Part shown: positions 23,181-33,840 of the stretch, piece after piece | Numbering within the stretch: the stretch's first letter is position 1 | Layout: every line of letters begins with the position of its first letter | DNA from: Paramacrobiotus metropolitanus | Taxonomy: Eukaryota; Tardigrada; Eutardigrada; Parachela; Macrobiotidae | Length of the DNA: 64,000 nucleotides | Assembly (NCBI RefSeq): GCF_019649055.1 | Contig: NW_026570279.1 | Location: 186,001 to 250,000 of the forward strand | Reading direction: 5' to 3' | The notes under the pieces: model-generated | Databases searched by the model: none | What the model was told of the DNA's origin: nothing | Seen by the model: the letters and a program-made list of their open reading frames with translations, nothing else | Position numbers and translations under genes: made by a program

Positions 23181-25420
23181 TCAAATTTATTTCTTTTACA
23201 ACTATGTACAGTAATTATTGTACCAGGTGTACTAAATAATAAGCCGGTAATGTGCGCATGTAACCAGATCTGCGTATAATAATACGTTAATATGCACTGA
23301 CTGTAAACCTGTGCAACAAAGCTCAATAAATCGAATAAAACAGATGCATTATAGCAACAGTGAACAGAGTAATAGAGAATAGAGCAGGTCAGCATTAACT
23401 AAAAGTAAAAAGCACGTGTCGGCTTCTCGCTAAAATAATAATATGAGGTATTTGTCGATGCTCGTTTCGTGCAGGTTTAAAATAATTTAACTAAATACAG
23501 CGCTAATTACAGCTATTGTAAATGAAACATAAAACCCATGCAGCGTTAATAGCAGTAGCATTATCAGCCTACGTATAATAATTATACTACAGTAGCATGT
23601 TCTCCCGAAGTAGTATTACAATTTCGATAACACACGAGATATGCATACAAAAATCACCGATTCGCCTTCGTAGCTGATTAGCTGGAAGTTAATCCGAAAT
23701 AATTAAGTAAAGACTGCAATGAACAGTCCAAATTTTAGAAGTTGTCACAAAACCGTAATGAAGTTATTGTCATGTAAAAACACGAAGTGGCGTTTTCTTG
23801 TCTGCTTCGCAGTCAGCGAAAACATTCCGTCGCGGACTCGCTGTGCAAATTACGTATTATTCGTGTACTAAAAATTTGTAATTAACGGTATAGTTAGGTA
23901 CCATACACGAACTACGTACAGAACGAATTTTCGGGAACGTAGTTTATAAATAGTCCCTTACAGTATCTTCCTTTGTGTAACTTGATGCTTGTGCTGTGCT
24001 AAACCACCCCCCTAAAATGTGCGAATCAGAAACGTGTAACATTTTGGTTACAGACTTTCCATAGAGCGTACGAAAACAAGCCGTAAACTAAATAGTGTAC
24101 AAAGACTAGTCTTTGTAATTATTCTAGTTTAACCGACTTCCAACTGGTGTTAGTCCGCTCCGGAAAATTACCCAGATGCAGTTTATTATGACCCACTGTT
24201 TATTATGACTCACATTTCACAGTACCCCTTAAATCAGCACTTTTTGTAACGGGTAATATTTTGCCGCACACAGACATAAACTGTACGGATTTGTTCTATT
24301 TGTTTGTTTGTCGTATCTAAATCTATCATTTGAAAATTTGCAATAACTTTTATATTTGTCGACATATAAAATTAGAATACCTCATAATTAGAATAAAAGC
24401 CTAATCTTCAAGGAGCACTAACTGTTCAGGGTCACAACGTACGGTACAGACCCAAATGCAATTGCAAGTTGCGCTAATATTTATGGCATCGCTTCATAAG
24501 TCATATGGATATAAGCAGCACTGCAGCATATATTTAATACATGATCTTTCTAATGTTAAGAACAGGAATTTATATGCCAGTGCTTTCCGTAAAGTAGTAA
24601 TATATTAATCGGTGTAATAATTATACTTTGTAATTATAACATCGTAACACTGATCCTGCAAAACTGTAACGCACTGTTTTTTGTTCAGCCTTCCTTAGTA
24701 ATCGCCGTTAATTTAAACATTTCAGCGCCATGTACGTAGTTTAATTAGTGCAAAGTGGCAAACTGAGGTCATAATGTGGATAGCATATTTATATGCATTA
24801 AATTTATCTTCAAGATGCATGAAGTTGAGCGTTTGTGCCTCTTTATAATTGAAACACTCAAACAGTACTGAATGCAAAACATATTTTGCATATAGGGGGA
24901 ATTTAACTGCTTAGGCCAGCACTCCCTGTACTTGATGCCGTCACCCGCCTGGAGTTTGACGTTACGGGAGTACATACGGTTAAATCAGGCGCGGTACATA
25001 AGCACCATGTTTAGCCACAACGTAAAACTTAGCCGGCTGACGGCAGCAAGTACAGGGAGTGCTGGCCTCAGCAGTTGAGTTCCCCTTATATTTAAAGAGC
25101 GGGAATGTAGAAGCCCTTTGCCGACAAATGTTTGTCAGCAGAGATCCGTTTTTGTGGTGTCTGAAAGAAATATGTTCTATTTCAAGACAGCTGTTACGCT
25201 GCACCAGATAAGGGTGTTACTGCCCAGACGTTATCAGTCGGCGCGAAAGTGATTTGAATGAAACGACATGGTCATGCACTAGAACCCGATCTTCATGCAT
25301 ATGCGTTTTCATGCAAAATTTGAAAAAGATCGGTTGTTAACGGGGCACTGCAACTTTTACGCTAATGTATACGGATCAATGTCGTAAAGCAACGTGAAAA
25401 TGCCTGATTATGCAATAATT
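23181..25420. other. left-arm DNA of the Polinton without coding potential
   Basis: This is AT-rich sequence between terminal-repeat blocks A and B. The right arm has only about 90 bp here, so most of it is inserted DNA or was lost on the right. One foldback (24892-25089) is recognisable. I see no gene. Confidence 0.5.
24892..25089. mobile_element. short foldback element
   Basis: Arms of about 40 bp carry GCCAGCACTCCCTGTACTTG at 24916-24935 and the complement at 25047-25066, with outer TATA/TATA. It is probably a MITE inside the Polinton left arm. Confidence 0.65.
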
Positions 25421-26349
25421 TACCGTAATCATCGAATTAGAAGCCCAGGGTTACAAATATTTCAAACGCTCAGGGGGTGGGCTCCAATTACGGGTATGGG
25501 CTTGTATTTAGAAGGAGGCTTCAATTTTTCAAACCAGCTTTCTGGCATTTTTTAATATGGGCTTTACGGTATTTATTAAGCCCATGCGCCTCTATTTCGG
25601 GGGGGGGGGGGCACATATAATTTTCGTCGCCACAAACCCGTTGGTGGTTACGGGCACCATGGGTTATCCTGTGTTTTCTCCGCCGGACGGCATCCGCGCC
25701 ACGGCGGGTTAAACAGCATCATTTGTAGGGCCTTTGTATCCGCTGGTGTTCCTGCAAAACTGGAGCCGCGCGGCACATCTCACACAAACGAACGCCGCCC
25801 GGATGGCTGCACGACATTCGCCTGGAAGCGCGGATTGTGTCTTGCATGGGACGTGACATGTGTAGACACGGTTGCGCTGTCGCATCTTAAAGCCACTTCC
25901 ACAACTGCGGGAGCGGCCGCTGCGCAGGCAGAAGGAAAGAAAGCAGGACTATATTTCTATCTGACCGGCCGCTACCTATTCGTCCCGATCGCTTTCGAAA
26001 CACTGGGCCCGTGGGGACCTTCGGCGATCGCCATCATCAAAGAGCTGGGAAAAAGACTGCAGCAGCACACCGGGGAAGCACGCTCGCACGAATTTCTGCG
26101 ACAGCGTTTGTCCATCGAAATTCAGCGGGGAAATGCGGCTTCAGTGCTGGGCACGATGGAAGGGCTAGATAAACTAAACGAAATTTTTCTGTTATAGTCT
26201 AATGTGTTCCTTTTCTTGCTTATAAGCATTGCGTTTTTGATTTGACCAATAAAGTCCCATTTTCAAACGACCTTAGGGGTGGGCTCTAATTACGGGGGCG
26301 GAGCTTGTATTCTGGGGGGTGGGGGGCTTTAAATTCGATATTTACGGTA
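25421..26349. mobile_element. MITE family 2-like element carrying a transposon frame, copy b
   Basis: The ends TACCGTAATCATCGAATT and its complement near 26326-26349 match the intron element at 8740-9198. G-rich segments (GGGGGTGGGCTC) lie just inside both ends. It contains the open frame 25745-26197. It lies between Polinton blocks A and B, and the right arm lacks it, so it inserted after the Polinton. Confidence 0.65.
25745..26197 (+). pseudogene. transposon-associated conserved C-terminal fragment, copy b
   Basis: The frame carries PAKLEPRGTSHTNERRPDG, CLAWDVTCVDTVALSHL, FETLGPW and RQRLSIEIQRGNAASVLGT to the stop at 26197. It is about three quarters identical to the fragment at 18359-18820. 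It stays open for 150 codons with no upstream transposase or polymerase. The short flanking inverted repeats suggest it has been caught inside a non-autonomous element. Function and family are uncertain. Confidence 0.6.
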
Positions 26350-26497
26350 TCTGAGCGTGACCGACGTGGCAGAAAGTCCCGTTTTTTTTAACATAAAAAC
26401 CTTCTCTTCGCTTCGGTCGACCTTTTGACTCATTGACTCTCCGAAAATTATTAAAATAATTTATTATCCCCCATTTAAATTATTCCCTGGCCTGGTT

Positions 26498-26670
26498 TGA
26501 CCAAGGTCAAAAAGAGGAAGGAATAAATAAAGGAAGAAATGCTTTCTGGTCAAAAGCAGGAATAATTAAAGAAAGAAATATTCTGGGTCACAAAGAGGAA
26601 GGAAAAATTAAAGGAAGGAATGTTTTTTTTGTAAAAAAGAGGAAAAAAATGTCGATGGTCAAAAAGGAGG
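26498..26670. repeat. Polinton terminal inverted repeat, block B left
   Basis: This purine-rich sequence begins TGACCAAGGTCAAAAAGAGG and has several AAGGAAGGAA-type units. It is the reverse complement of 51290-51397 with moderate divergence. Confidence 0.75.
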
Positions 26671-26939
26671 AAATTATTTGTGTGGTGAAAAACTCAAACG
26701 GGGGCCATAGGAAGCAGAAATGGCATAACGGTTTTTGAAAATCTTTTTCTGGAATAGCGAAGAATACTGAATGCAGGGTTACAGGCTGCATCTTTTAGAA
26801 ATACAAAGTACTACTGTAAATTCTGTTTCTAATTTCTCGTTTTACAGTGTAAATGTGGTACATCCAGGCTCCGTACGTTACAATAGTAATTGACAATAAT
26901 ATAATAGTAGTTACAGTTACAGTTGCAGTTTTGGTGCAG

Positions 26940-27035
26940 CGTTGCAGTTTAGAAATACAACGGGGCAATGCACCCTGTGATCTGGGTAAAGTTGAGTGCA
27001 GTCGCAATCTGGATGAACTGTTTATGGTTTTCTAG
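26940..27035 (+). pseudogene. short third copy of the RGNA-type transposon fragment
   Basis: The frame reads CSLEIQRGNAPCDLGKVE, then NLDELFMVF and a stop. This corresponds to the last 30 residues of the fragments at 18359-18820 and 25745-26197. It lies between terminal-repeat blocks B and C. Confidence 0.55.
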
Positions 27036-27118
27036 AAACATAAACTATTCCACAAAAAAGAAATAATCACAGTAGTTAACGATCCCACTAATTAGTAAAG
27101 TAATAGTTATGATATGGA

Positions 27119-27277
27119 GCAGCAAAGATCTTTTTTAGCTTATGGGAATCCGCTACTTTCAATCTTTAGTGACATGGTTTTTGAAAAATAGAATTAATAA
27201 TTCGATTAAAAAATGAGTTTCCAGTGTGGAAAAAATAATTTCGATAATTCGACAAGAAAAATCGTGATTGGCTGGTT
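27119..27277. repeat. Polinton terminal inverted repeat, block C left (innermost)
   Basis: These 159 bp are the near-perfect complement of 48943-49101. The pair includes GCAGCAAAGATCTTTTTTAG, CGCTACTTTCAATCTT and AATCGTGATTGGCTGGTT. Equal length and high identity make this the clearest pair, and everything between is Polinton interior. Confidence 0.9.
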
Positions 27278-27493
27278 GGCGATAAGCCCCGCCCCCCAAA
27301 CCAAACAATAGAATATTAAAATTCAAAATTCAAAATTACGTAATTGGTCCAGTGGCTAACGGAAACTGGCACCGTTGGTACCGGGTGCAAACACCTGCGA
27401 TCTTGCTCTTCTTCAAATTCCAAATCAGTGTGTGTGAGTAATTCGAAATGCCAGTTGTTGTACTTGTGTTAGTCAGTATTTCTATTTTTTACA

Positions 27494-28019
27494 ATGAATC
27501 CCGGCAAGCATCAATGCGGGGAGTGTAAAAAATTTTGTTCAACGCGCGGATGACATGCGGCGTCATAAGAAGGAGGTTCATGCCGATATGGATCGCGTCA
27601 CCTGCCCGGTCTGCAAGAATGAAATGGTGCGACGAGGCCTACACCGCCATCAGCGAGAGAATTGCCATCCGGAAAAGAACCCAAGGAAGCCCACTCAGAG
27701 AGTGCCTCGACCGATTCCGTTGGCACCGGAGCCGCCGGCTGGAAAAAGACCAAGAAAGTCTTCGCACCCGCGGAAGGTGGTCCGTGCGACGGAAGCATCT
27801 GCAACGCCTGCACCAACGACGGCTGCGCCGGCAGCACCGCAGACCATCACCAAAGTTACAGCTGTTAATGCTGTTCTTGTAGGCAATTTCCAACGAGCGG
27901 TATGCAAATGCGGTAAACTTATTGGTTTCTTGGATGGTTCTCATAAAATTATTTGTTGTGTGTGTGGTGCATGCCGCCGTCAGGCGGGCAATTTGTTATT
28001 GTTCGTGAAGAACAATTAG
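27494..28019 (+). pseudogene. zinc-finger protein with one frameshift, Polinton accessory gene
   Basis: From ATG 27494 the frame gives CGECKKFCSTRG, then stops. One base out of frame it continues as MRRHKKEVH, which completes the spacing of a C2H2 finger, so a single indel near 27549 breaks the first finger. A second finger-like unit follows (CPVCKNEMVRRGLHRHQREN). Then come a Pro/Ala/Lys-rich linker and a C-terminal ribbon with CKCGKLIGF and CCVCGACRR. The product would bind nucleic acid. An AATAAA lies 25 bases after the stop at 28019. The first gene inside the left terminal repeat is often a regulatory gene, but that is inference. Confidence 0.65.
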
Positions 28020-28326
28020 TCCAATTTCTTTTTAAAAAATGGAATAAAAGAACTGATTACAGAACGCTGTTGTTTATTCGCTTGTAAATATAGTATACAT
28101 GTAGTTAACTATAAATGAGACGCAACCCTAAAAAACCCTGTAACAAGAAATGTTGTGTGCCTGGTGCACTCCTTTGTCACAAACTAGAGCAGTAGACTAG
28201 TAGTCAAAAATTCAACGCCGGTAAAACTTTTGTTTTTATTTTGAGGTTTTATCTGTTTTGCTCAACGGAGTAGGTTTCTGATCTCACTGCTTTTTTTTTG
28301 GCTTGAAATATTTTATCTGGAGTAAC

Positions 28327-29015
28327 ATGGATACTGCTCCATTATTTCCTGAAGATCTGGTAGAGGAATATCTTAAGGAGATATTCCTCAAGTATCGTCG
28401 TCTGCAGCGACGTCCAGAGCCGTGGGGTCAGAAATCCACGGTGGATCCCGCCGAGCAGTCCAAGCGAGCCATGGAGGCATTTGTTGCGCATCGTACGCTT
28501 AAGCGGCAGAAGGTCAATCAGGAGTATGACCTGGAAGAAGCTTACCAAGAAAGCTCTGAACTGCTGGATATTTTGGAGTCCCGGGAGCGAGAAGTTGCGG
28601 TACGTCACGGGAATAACCGCTTTAAGTGCTGCAGTGTTTACGTATCTTCGCTAAAATGCAGCTCTGCGTGTCGACGATGCGTTAAAAAAATTTAAAATTT
28701 TCCTCGTAACAAATACTTTTTGAGAACACAGGAGAAACAGTCCACTCGGTTTCTGAAGCAGAGAATCAGTGTTGCTTTAATGCGAAGTAATGCTGCTTGT
28801 GTTCAGGAAAACTTCTCTATCGGTAGCAGGTTGGATGAAGTGTAATTTGTTTTGAAATGATTGGTGTGTTTACTGTGCAGGCAAGAGATGCGGAAATCGC
28901 GCGACTTCGGCAGCAAATTGAGCTGCTGCAACAGTGTCAACCAAATCCGGATGATCAGTTGAACTGGTATGTGTCAGTGCACAAAAATGGTTATTTCCTA
29001 ATTTTTAAATTTTAA
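28327..29015 (+). CDS. coiled-coil protein, two exons, function unknown
   Basis: Exon 1 (28327-28599) encodes 91 residues from MDTAPLFPEDLVEEYLKEIF, with a basic stretch (HRTLKRQKVNQ) followed by an acidic helix (LEEAYQESSELLDILESRER). After a GTACGT donor, exon 2 starts at 28881 (TGTGCAG acceptor) with ARDAEIARLRQQIELLQQ, which continues a heptad pattern. The intron is phase 0. The frame then ends at 29013-29015 unless a further GTATGT at 28967 is used as a donor. Basic residues before a leucine-type coil recall bZIP proteins, but no true basic-region signature is seen. I do not recognise the family. Confidence 0.5.
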
Positions 29016-29739
29016 CTATCAAGTAGTGTATCAACAGTTATGGCTAAATTTGCGTAAATAGTGTTTACGTAAAAAGAATAAAAATCAAAATAACTATTAC
29101 TGCTAATTTTTGATCGAAATTTAATCCCCTGCCGTGTACAGGGGCCAGCAAAATCCGGGGCCTCAAGGCGAGGCCAACGATGAATTTTAGTTCGCTGGAT
29201 GGTGGCCTGCGATATTCCTTACTGATCACTGTAATTTTATCGCTTTTGTATGTGAGACTTTTCGCTCTACTTGTTTTTTGTTTCAACGTTTAAGTTTGGA
29301 GATTATGCGCGGTAATGCAATGAGTGTTTTGTGCACGGTCCCTTCCCATGTTAACTGGGGCAAATTCTTCATTTGATAATGTTTGTTGAGTGAAGCTCGC
29401 CTTGTACATATTGAGAAAATAAATAAGTACTAATACTCCTTTGAAGTTGATGCTCTACGTATCCTTTGTGCTAATCACACACTGGCTTTTTTATCCGCTA
29501 AATCTACAAACTAACTTCATTGATTTCATGCGCATAACCATATTTCGTGAATAGTTAACGCTGAGTATCGCGGTAGACACTGCACTAATCACTACGCAAT
29601 TTGTGTACTTGATTAACACTTTCGCACCCTGCTGTTGTGTAGGCTGATTGTGACGCCCCTAACCCCGTTTATATCCTCTTTAGCGTTCCTTGCGTTTTGC
29701 ATGCGGAGTGATTTCCTTTGTTTCAACTCCTTTTCTATA

Positions 29740-31912
29740 TTACATAGCAGGGTGACCCTAAACAGGCCGATGATGGTGATTGTCCAGAAGATAACGGCCT
29801 ATGTTTTCGCTGCGCACGGTTTGTTTCGTTCCTTGCTTTTTTTATTGTTATTCAAAAAAATGTTTTTGAGAAGCGCAGATGGTGGGAAGGATCCCACTAG
29901 ACTCATGCTGCCGGATCAGCCTCGTCATGCCATTAGGTACTACATTTTTGCAGCAGTTCGCTGGAGCTTGGAAGCTTGGACCTTATATTCTACATTTCGT
30001 TTGCAGAACTCCCAATTACTGGGAGTTTCTTTCCTATGTCTTCAGTTTCCAGTCCCTATTATGCGGACCTTTCTGTTTTTACGATGAATACATGGACTTC
30101 ATCGAGGGTAATAGTATTGAGCCTAGTTCGTACAAGAAAACGGAGGATGCCGTCAAGAAAGTGCCGACCTTGTCGGAAGGCAGCAAAGCCAGTCAGTCCA
30201 CGGAGCAGGTGACGGAAGCCGAGATGCTGCCCCCGCCTCAGTACCATCCATCCCCATTGTGGCCGGATAGGGTATACTTTATCTTTTTCTATGTGTTGAT
30301 TTGTTTGGAGGGAGTCTGATTGAACGTGATGTGCTGCAGTGACAAAGAAAGTGCTGGCTGCAGTTTCGTCTGCTATTTGCACATCATGCTCGTGCCGGGT
30401 GTGCCTTTGGATTTGTTGACTGGTAGGATGAGTGATTTATTGATCTTATTCATTTTACCAATTGGTTCGGGGGATGAATTGCACTAGTGTAATTATGTTT
30501 TTGCAGAGGAAAGCAGTTTGAGTAAATTGACTGTGATCCAGTTGATGTTTTATCTGCTCATCGGGACTACCTTTGTCAGATTCAAGTATTATGTGGGGTG
30601 GCTGCTTTGTAAGTGCAGTAAAATTTTACATCCACTTTTTGCTTTCAGAAAGCATTCTTTTAGAAAATGGTGGTATGTTCGAAAGAGGAGCATGATGCTG
30701 ATTATGATGTAAATTCGGCAATTAAATAACTAAAACAAACTGGTATTTTCCTATCGTAGCGGATGCCGTGGTCAATGCTTCCGGCTTGGGTTTTAATGGA
30801 TACGACGAGCTGGGGAAACCCAAGTTTGATTTGGTTAGCAATGTGGGTATCATCGAGTTTGAGGTGCGTGTATTTGCGCTAATCTGTGGTGGTTGCCCAA
30901 TTATCCTGATTGTTTTGTTCTGCCCGTACAGTTCAACCAGAATATGCGCAGTGCGTTGACCGCATGGAACAGTTGTACTGCCCGCTGGTTACGATATGTC
31001 GCCTACGATCGGGCCCGTTTCCTGCCTATGATGGCAACCTACACGTTGTCCGCTTTTTCGCTAGATAAACAGCAGAATTGATCACATGCTGTTCCTCTTA
31101 AACGCTATCGTGTATGCGAAATTGATTTACGTGTATGATGTACTGTTTTGTTTAGGTTTCTATCCGGGATACTATGTTACCTTCATTTCCGCAGCGCTGT
31201 TCACGGAAGCGGCCAGATGGGTAAGTACAACACATCGCTTTGATAAAAGATAATTAATTTTAATGTCATGGTTTTCTTTTCACCAGGCTCGCCGATTCTT
31301 TCGTCCACCCTTTCAGAAATGGAAAAACTCTCGTGTTGTGTATGATTTTATGACTTTCCTAACGATACGCCTCTGCTTAACCTATGTTACGTTCCCTTTC
31401 GTGCTCTTGGAATTCAGATATTCTTGGATCATTTACAAGTGAGTTTATGGAACAAGATCATTTATCGAAGGAACATCGTTTATGGAACATTTTTTTCCGA
31501 ATTGCGAATAAATGCTTGTTCTGTGAATTTTCATGAAATGTTGCACCTCTAATTTTGTAGTACGTCCAAGAGCAGCTACATTTTCTACAAGTATAAGCTG
31601 GCACTAATGTTTGTACGAACATAGCAATTAGTTACTTATGTACCGGCATAGTCTTTAACCGTAACCTGCTTTTCTAGAACTTAGAAGTACTTGTGATTTT
31701 CTTGCAGAGCCCTGTATTTTCATTTTCACGTCCTGGCGCTTCTGGCGGTGTTCGTACTGCCGTTTTTCCTCAAATCGGATCGAAAACCGGTTAAAGATTT
31801 GGGATCCCAAAAGAAAGTAGACGGCGACGCTCCGAAATCACCCAGCTCAGTCCGGGTGAAACCCGAGCAAAGGGACGAAGGAGTGCGACACAGGAATATG
31901 TCGCCGGCCTGA
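29740..31912 (+). CDS. MBOAT-family lysophospholipid O-acyltransferase, many introns, inside the Polinton
   Basis: Exons recognised by family motifs: about 29750-29818 (RPMMVIVQKITAYVFAAH), 29879-29936 (GGKDPTRLMLPDQ), 30007-30271 (SYVFSFQSLLCGPFCFYDEY, then DFIEG), about 30340-30420, 30508-30608 (RFKYYVGW), 30760-30861 (ADAVVNASGLGFNGYDE), about 30932-31065 (FNQNMRSALTAWN), 31156-31219 (GFYPGYYVTFISAALFTEAA), 31288-31439, 31561 on, and a last exon to the TGA at 31910-31912. These are hallmarks of the MBOAT1/2/LPEAT group, ER membrane enzymes that re-acylate lysophospholipids. The Trp-His of the active site, expected at the junction after TYTLSAF, is not visible, and the exon near 30340 has a frame problem. 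The upstream N-terminus is unclear. AATAAA lies at about 31971. Confidence 0.7.
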
Positions 31913-32503
31913 ACCGTCACCGGACCGGGATTGGAAGCAGCACCCAGCACCCATAAAGATGTACAGTTTGCTAATAAACCTGCCACCTGATAAAGATGCA
32001 GCCAAGATGCATGTGCTTTACGCAGTGCGGTATCTTTGTTTCTTTTTTCTGGCACTGAAAAAAAACGTGGTTTTCTTTTTTGACTGGGATTTTGAATGCG
32101 TTGGAAGTCCCATTTTTGTCGGGGAGTTTTGTTGCTTTTTGTTTCGCTTTTGTTCATTAAATATTAACCAGTTTACGTTACAGAAGGATACTAAAAAACT
32201 ATAAGAAATTCGGAGACGCCTCGAGAAAACATCTAAAAGTTATTTATTGTTGTAGGTAAGCATATGCCGTTAACTGTTACGCTACTGCGTTGAATGCAGA
32301 TGAAGTACATGGCACTGTTGTATGCCAAATCCACAGCAGCTGCGTATAAAAATCGAACTAGTAGAAATCGAACTAAAAATCGAATCGTTTCCAAATAAAT
32401 ACAGGATGTTAAAGCCGGATTGTCTCCATAAATACCATTTTTTCCAATAAATTTACCAGCTACACAATTTTCCTTTTTTCACGTGTTGCTGAATAGTACA
32501 GCT

Positions 32504-33424
32504 ATGGATAATAACCGCGTCCACCCCGCAGCCGTCGATCATTTCCAGGATGCCACCACCCAGGTCGAAGCATACCTGCAGACCTTAGCGCCGGCGGTGT
32601 CGACGCTGTATTTTGACCATATCAAGATGGTCGAAATTCCAGCAACACCTTTGTTCGCCGGATTTACTAATATCCAGTAAGATCCCGTTACGTTAATAAT
32701 TTCTAAAAAATTGCAATAATTCTGTTAAAATTCTAAATCGAAGGAAAACGTAAATTAATGAAAAGGAAATTTATATATAGATCCATCACTGCGGCCAAGT
32801 GTGGCCAAACATCGCTGGCCAACCTCCCGGGTGAAGCGACGCTGCAGTCGCTGTACCTGGAAGGCAACGCTCTGTCCGGATCGGCCTTGGAGGCCCTCCG
32901 CGACTGTCATTCGCTCCGACAGCTTTACCTTCCGGACAACCTGTTTGAGTCGGCGGATGACTTCCGACCGATCCGAAACCTGCCACTGGATCTGCGGGAT
33001 GTCGGGTACAACCCGATCACGCGCAGCTCGTCCTGTCAGGAAGCATTGGAGCTGCTGTTTCCCAACACCGACATCCAGGTGACCAGGCACATCGTCCAGG
33101 AGGACTCCAGCAGCAGCGAGGATGAAGGGGAACTATACGTTTCCGATACGGGTAGTGATTTTATTATTGCTAATAATTAGTGATAATATTTATAATGCTG
33201 TAGTTTATTAATCAAACTTATTTTTACTAGAATTCGAGGAGGAATCGACCAAGGATTCGGAAGAAATGGCAGCCGCCGTCAAGGCGCTGGAAGAAGGTAA
33301 ACCTGATTTTCGAACTGACTTATTATTTATTTGCTTTTAATTCTTTTTATTCGTAGATCCGGATTGGGAGATGGATCATGTGAGCAACTCGTGCTCCGAA
33401 GATTCTGCGGATTCGGAATTGTAA
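32504..33424 (+). CDS. ANP32-like leucine-rich-repeat acidic protein, Polinton accessory gene
   Basis: Four exons (32504-32676, 32781-33151, 33231-33296, 33357-33424) sum to 678 bases, an exact 225-residue frame with phase-matched GT-AG introns. An N-terminal helix-like part leads into leucine-rich repeats (TSLANLPGEATLQSLYLEGN, then CHSLRQLYLPDNLF). A capping segment and an acidic tail (EDSSSSEDEGE, EFEEESTKDSEE) follow. This is the layout of ANP32/LANP nuclear proteins, which bind histones and act as chaperones in transcription; the tail here is shorter than usual. AATAAA lies near 33480. It sits between the left terminal repeat and polB, so it belongs to the element by position. Confidence 0.7.
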
Positions 33425-33840
33425 TTCGTTGGTTGTTTTGCGCTACTTGTGTTTTTTTTTCAGCATTGTTGTATGAAATTAATAAATGCCAGTGGGCTAC
33501 GGTGTGGCTTTACGTTACAAGATAATAATCATAGGTTCTCGCAAATGCATTCATATACACATATTATAGTTCTTTATTCAGTTTATTGTTGATAATAGTA
33601 TTGGCATACACACAAACGATCTCACTCGTTGCCAGAGCAACGCTCCGTAGCTACTTTACCCATCTAGTTGCTAGTCTACCCGGCTAGTTGCTAGTGTATT
33701 CAACTTGTTTCTTAACTGCATAGCCTTTCGCCGGTTCATCCATGCAATTCGATCTTCATGCAAATTATTCGCGCTTGTCTGCACTTACAAACTTGTAATA
33801 TTTGACTTGCACGATTTCTTTATCTGACGTATTTTCTAAA

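Noticed and set aside
27345-27415. tRNA-like stretch (TGGTCCAGTGGCTAACGG with a later GGGTGCAAACACC)
   Set aside because: It has A-box-like and weak B-box-like parts but I could not draw acceptor and anticodon stems; perhaps a SINE remnant, not reported as a tRNA.
33640-33712. CTAGTTGCTAGT-type repeats before the accessory gene at 33841
   Set aside because: They resemble the GTTAGCCACTG clusters only loosely, so I did not count them as a fourth cluster.
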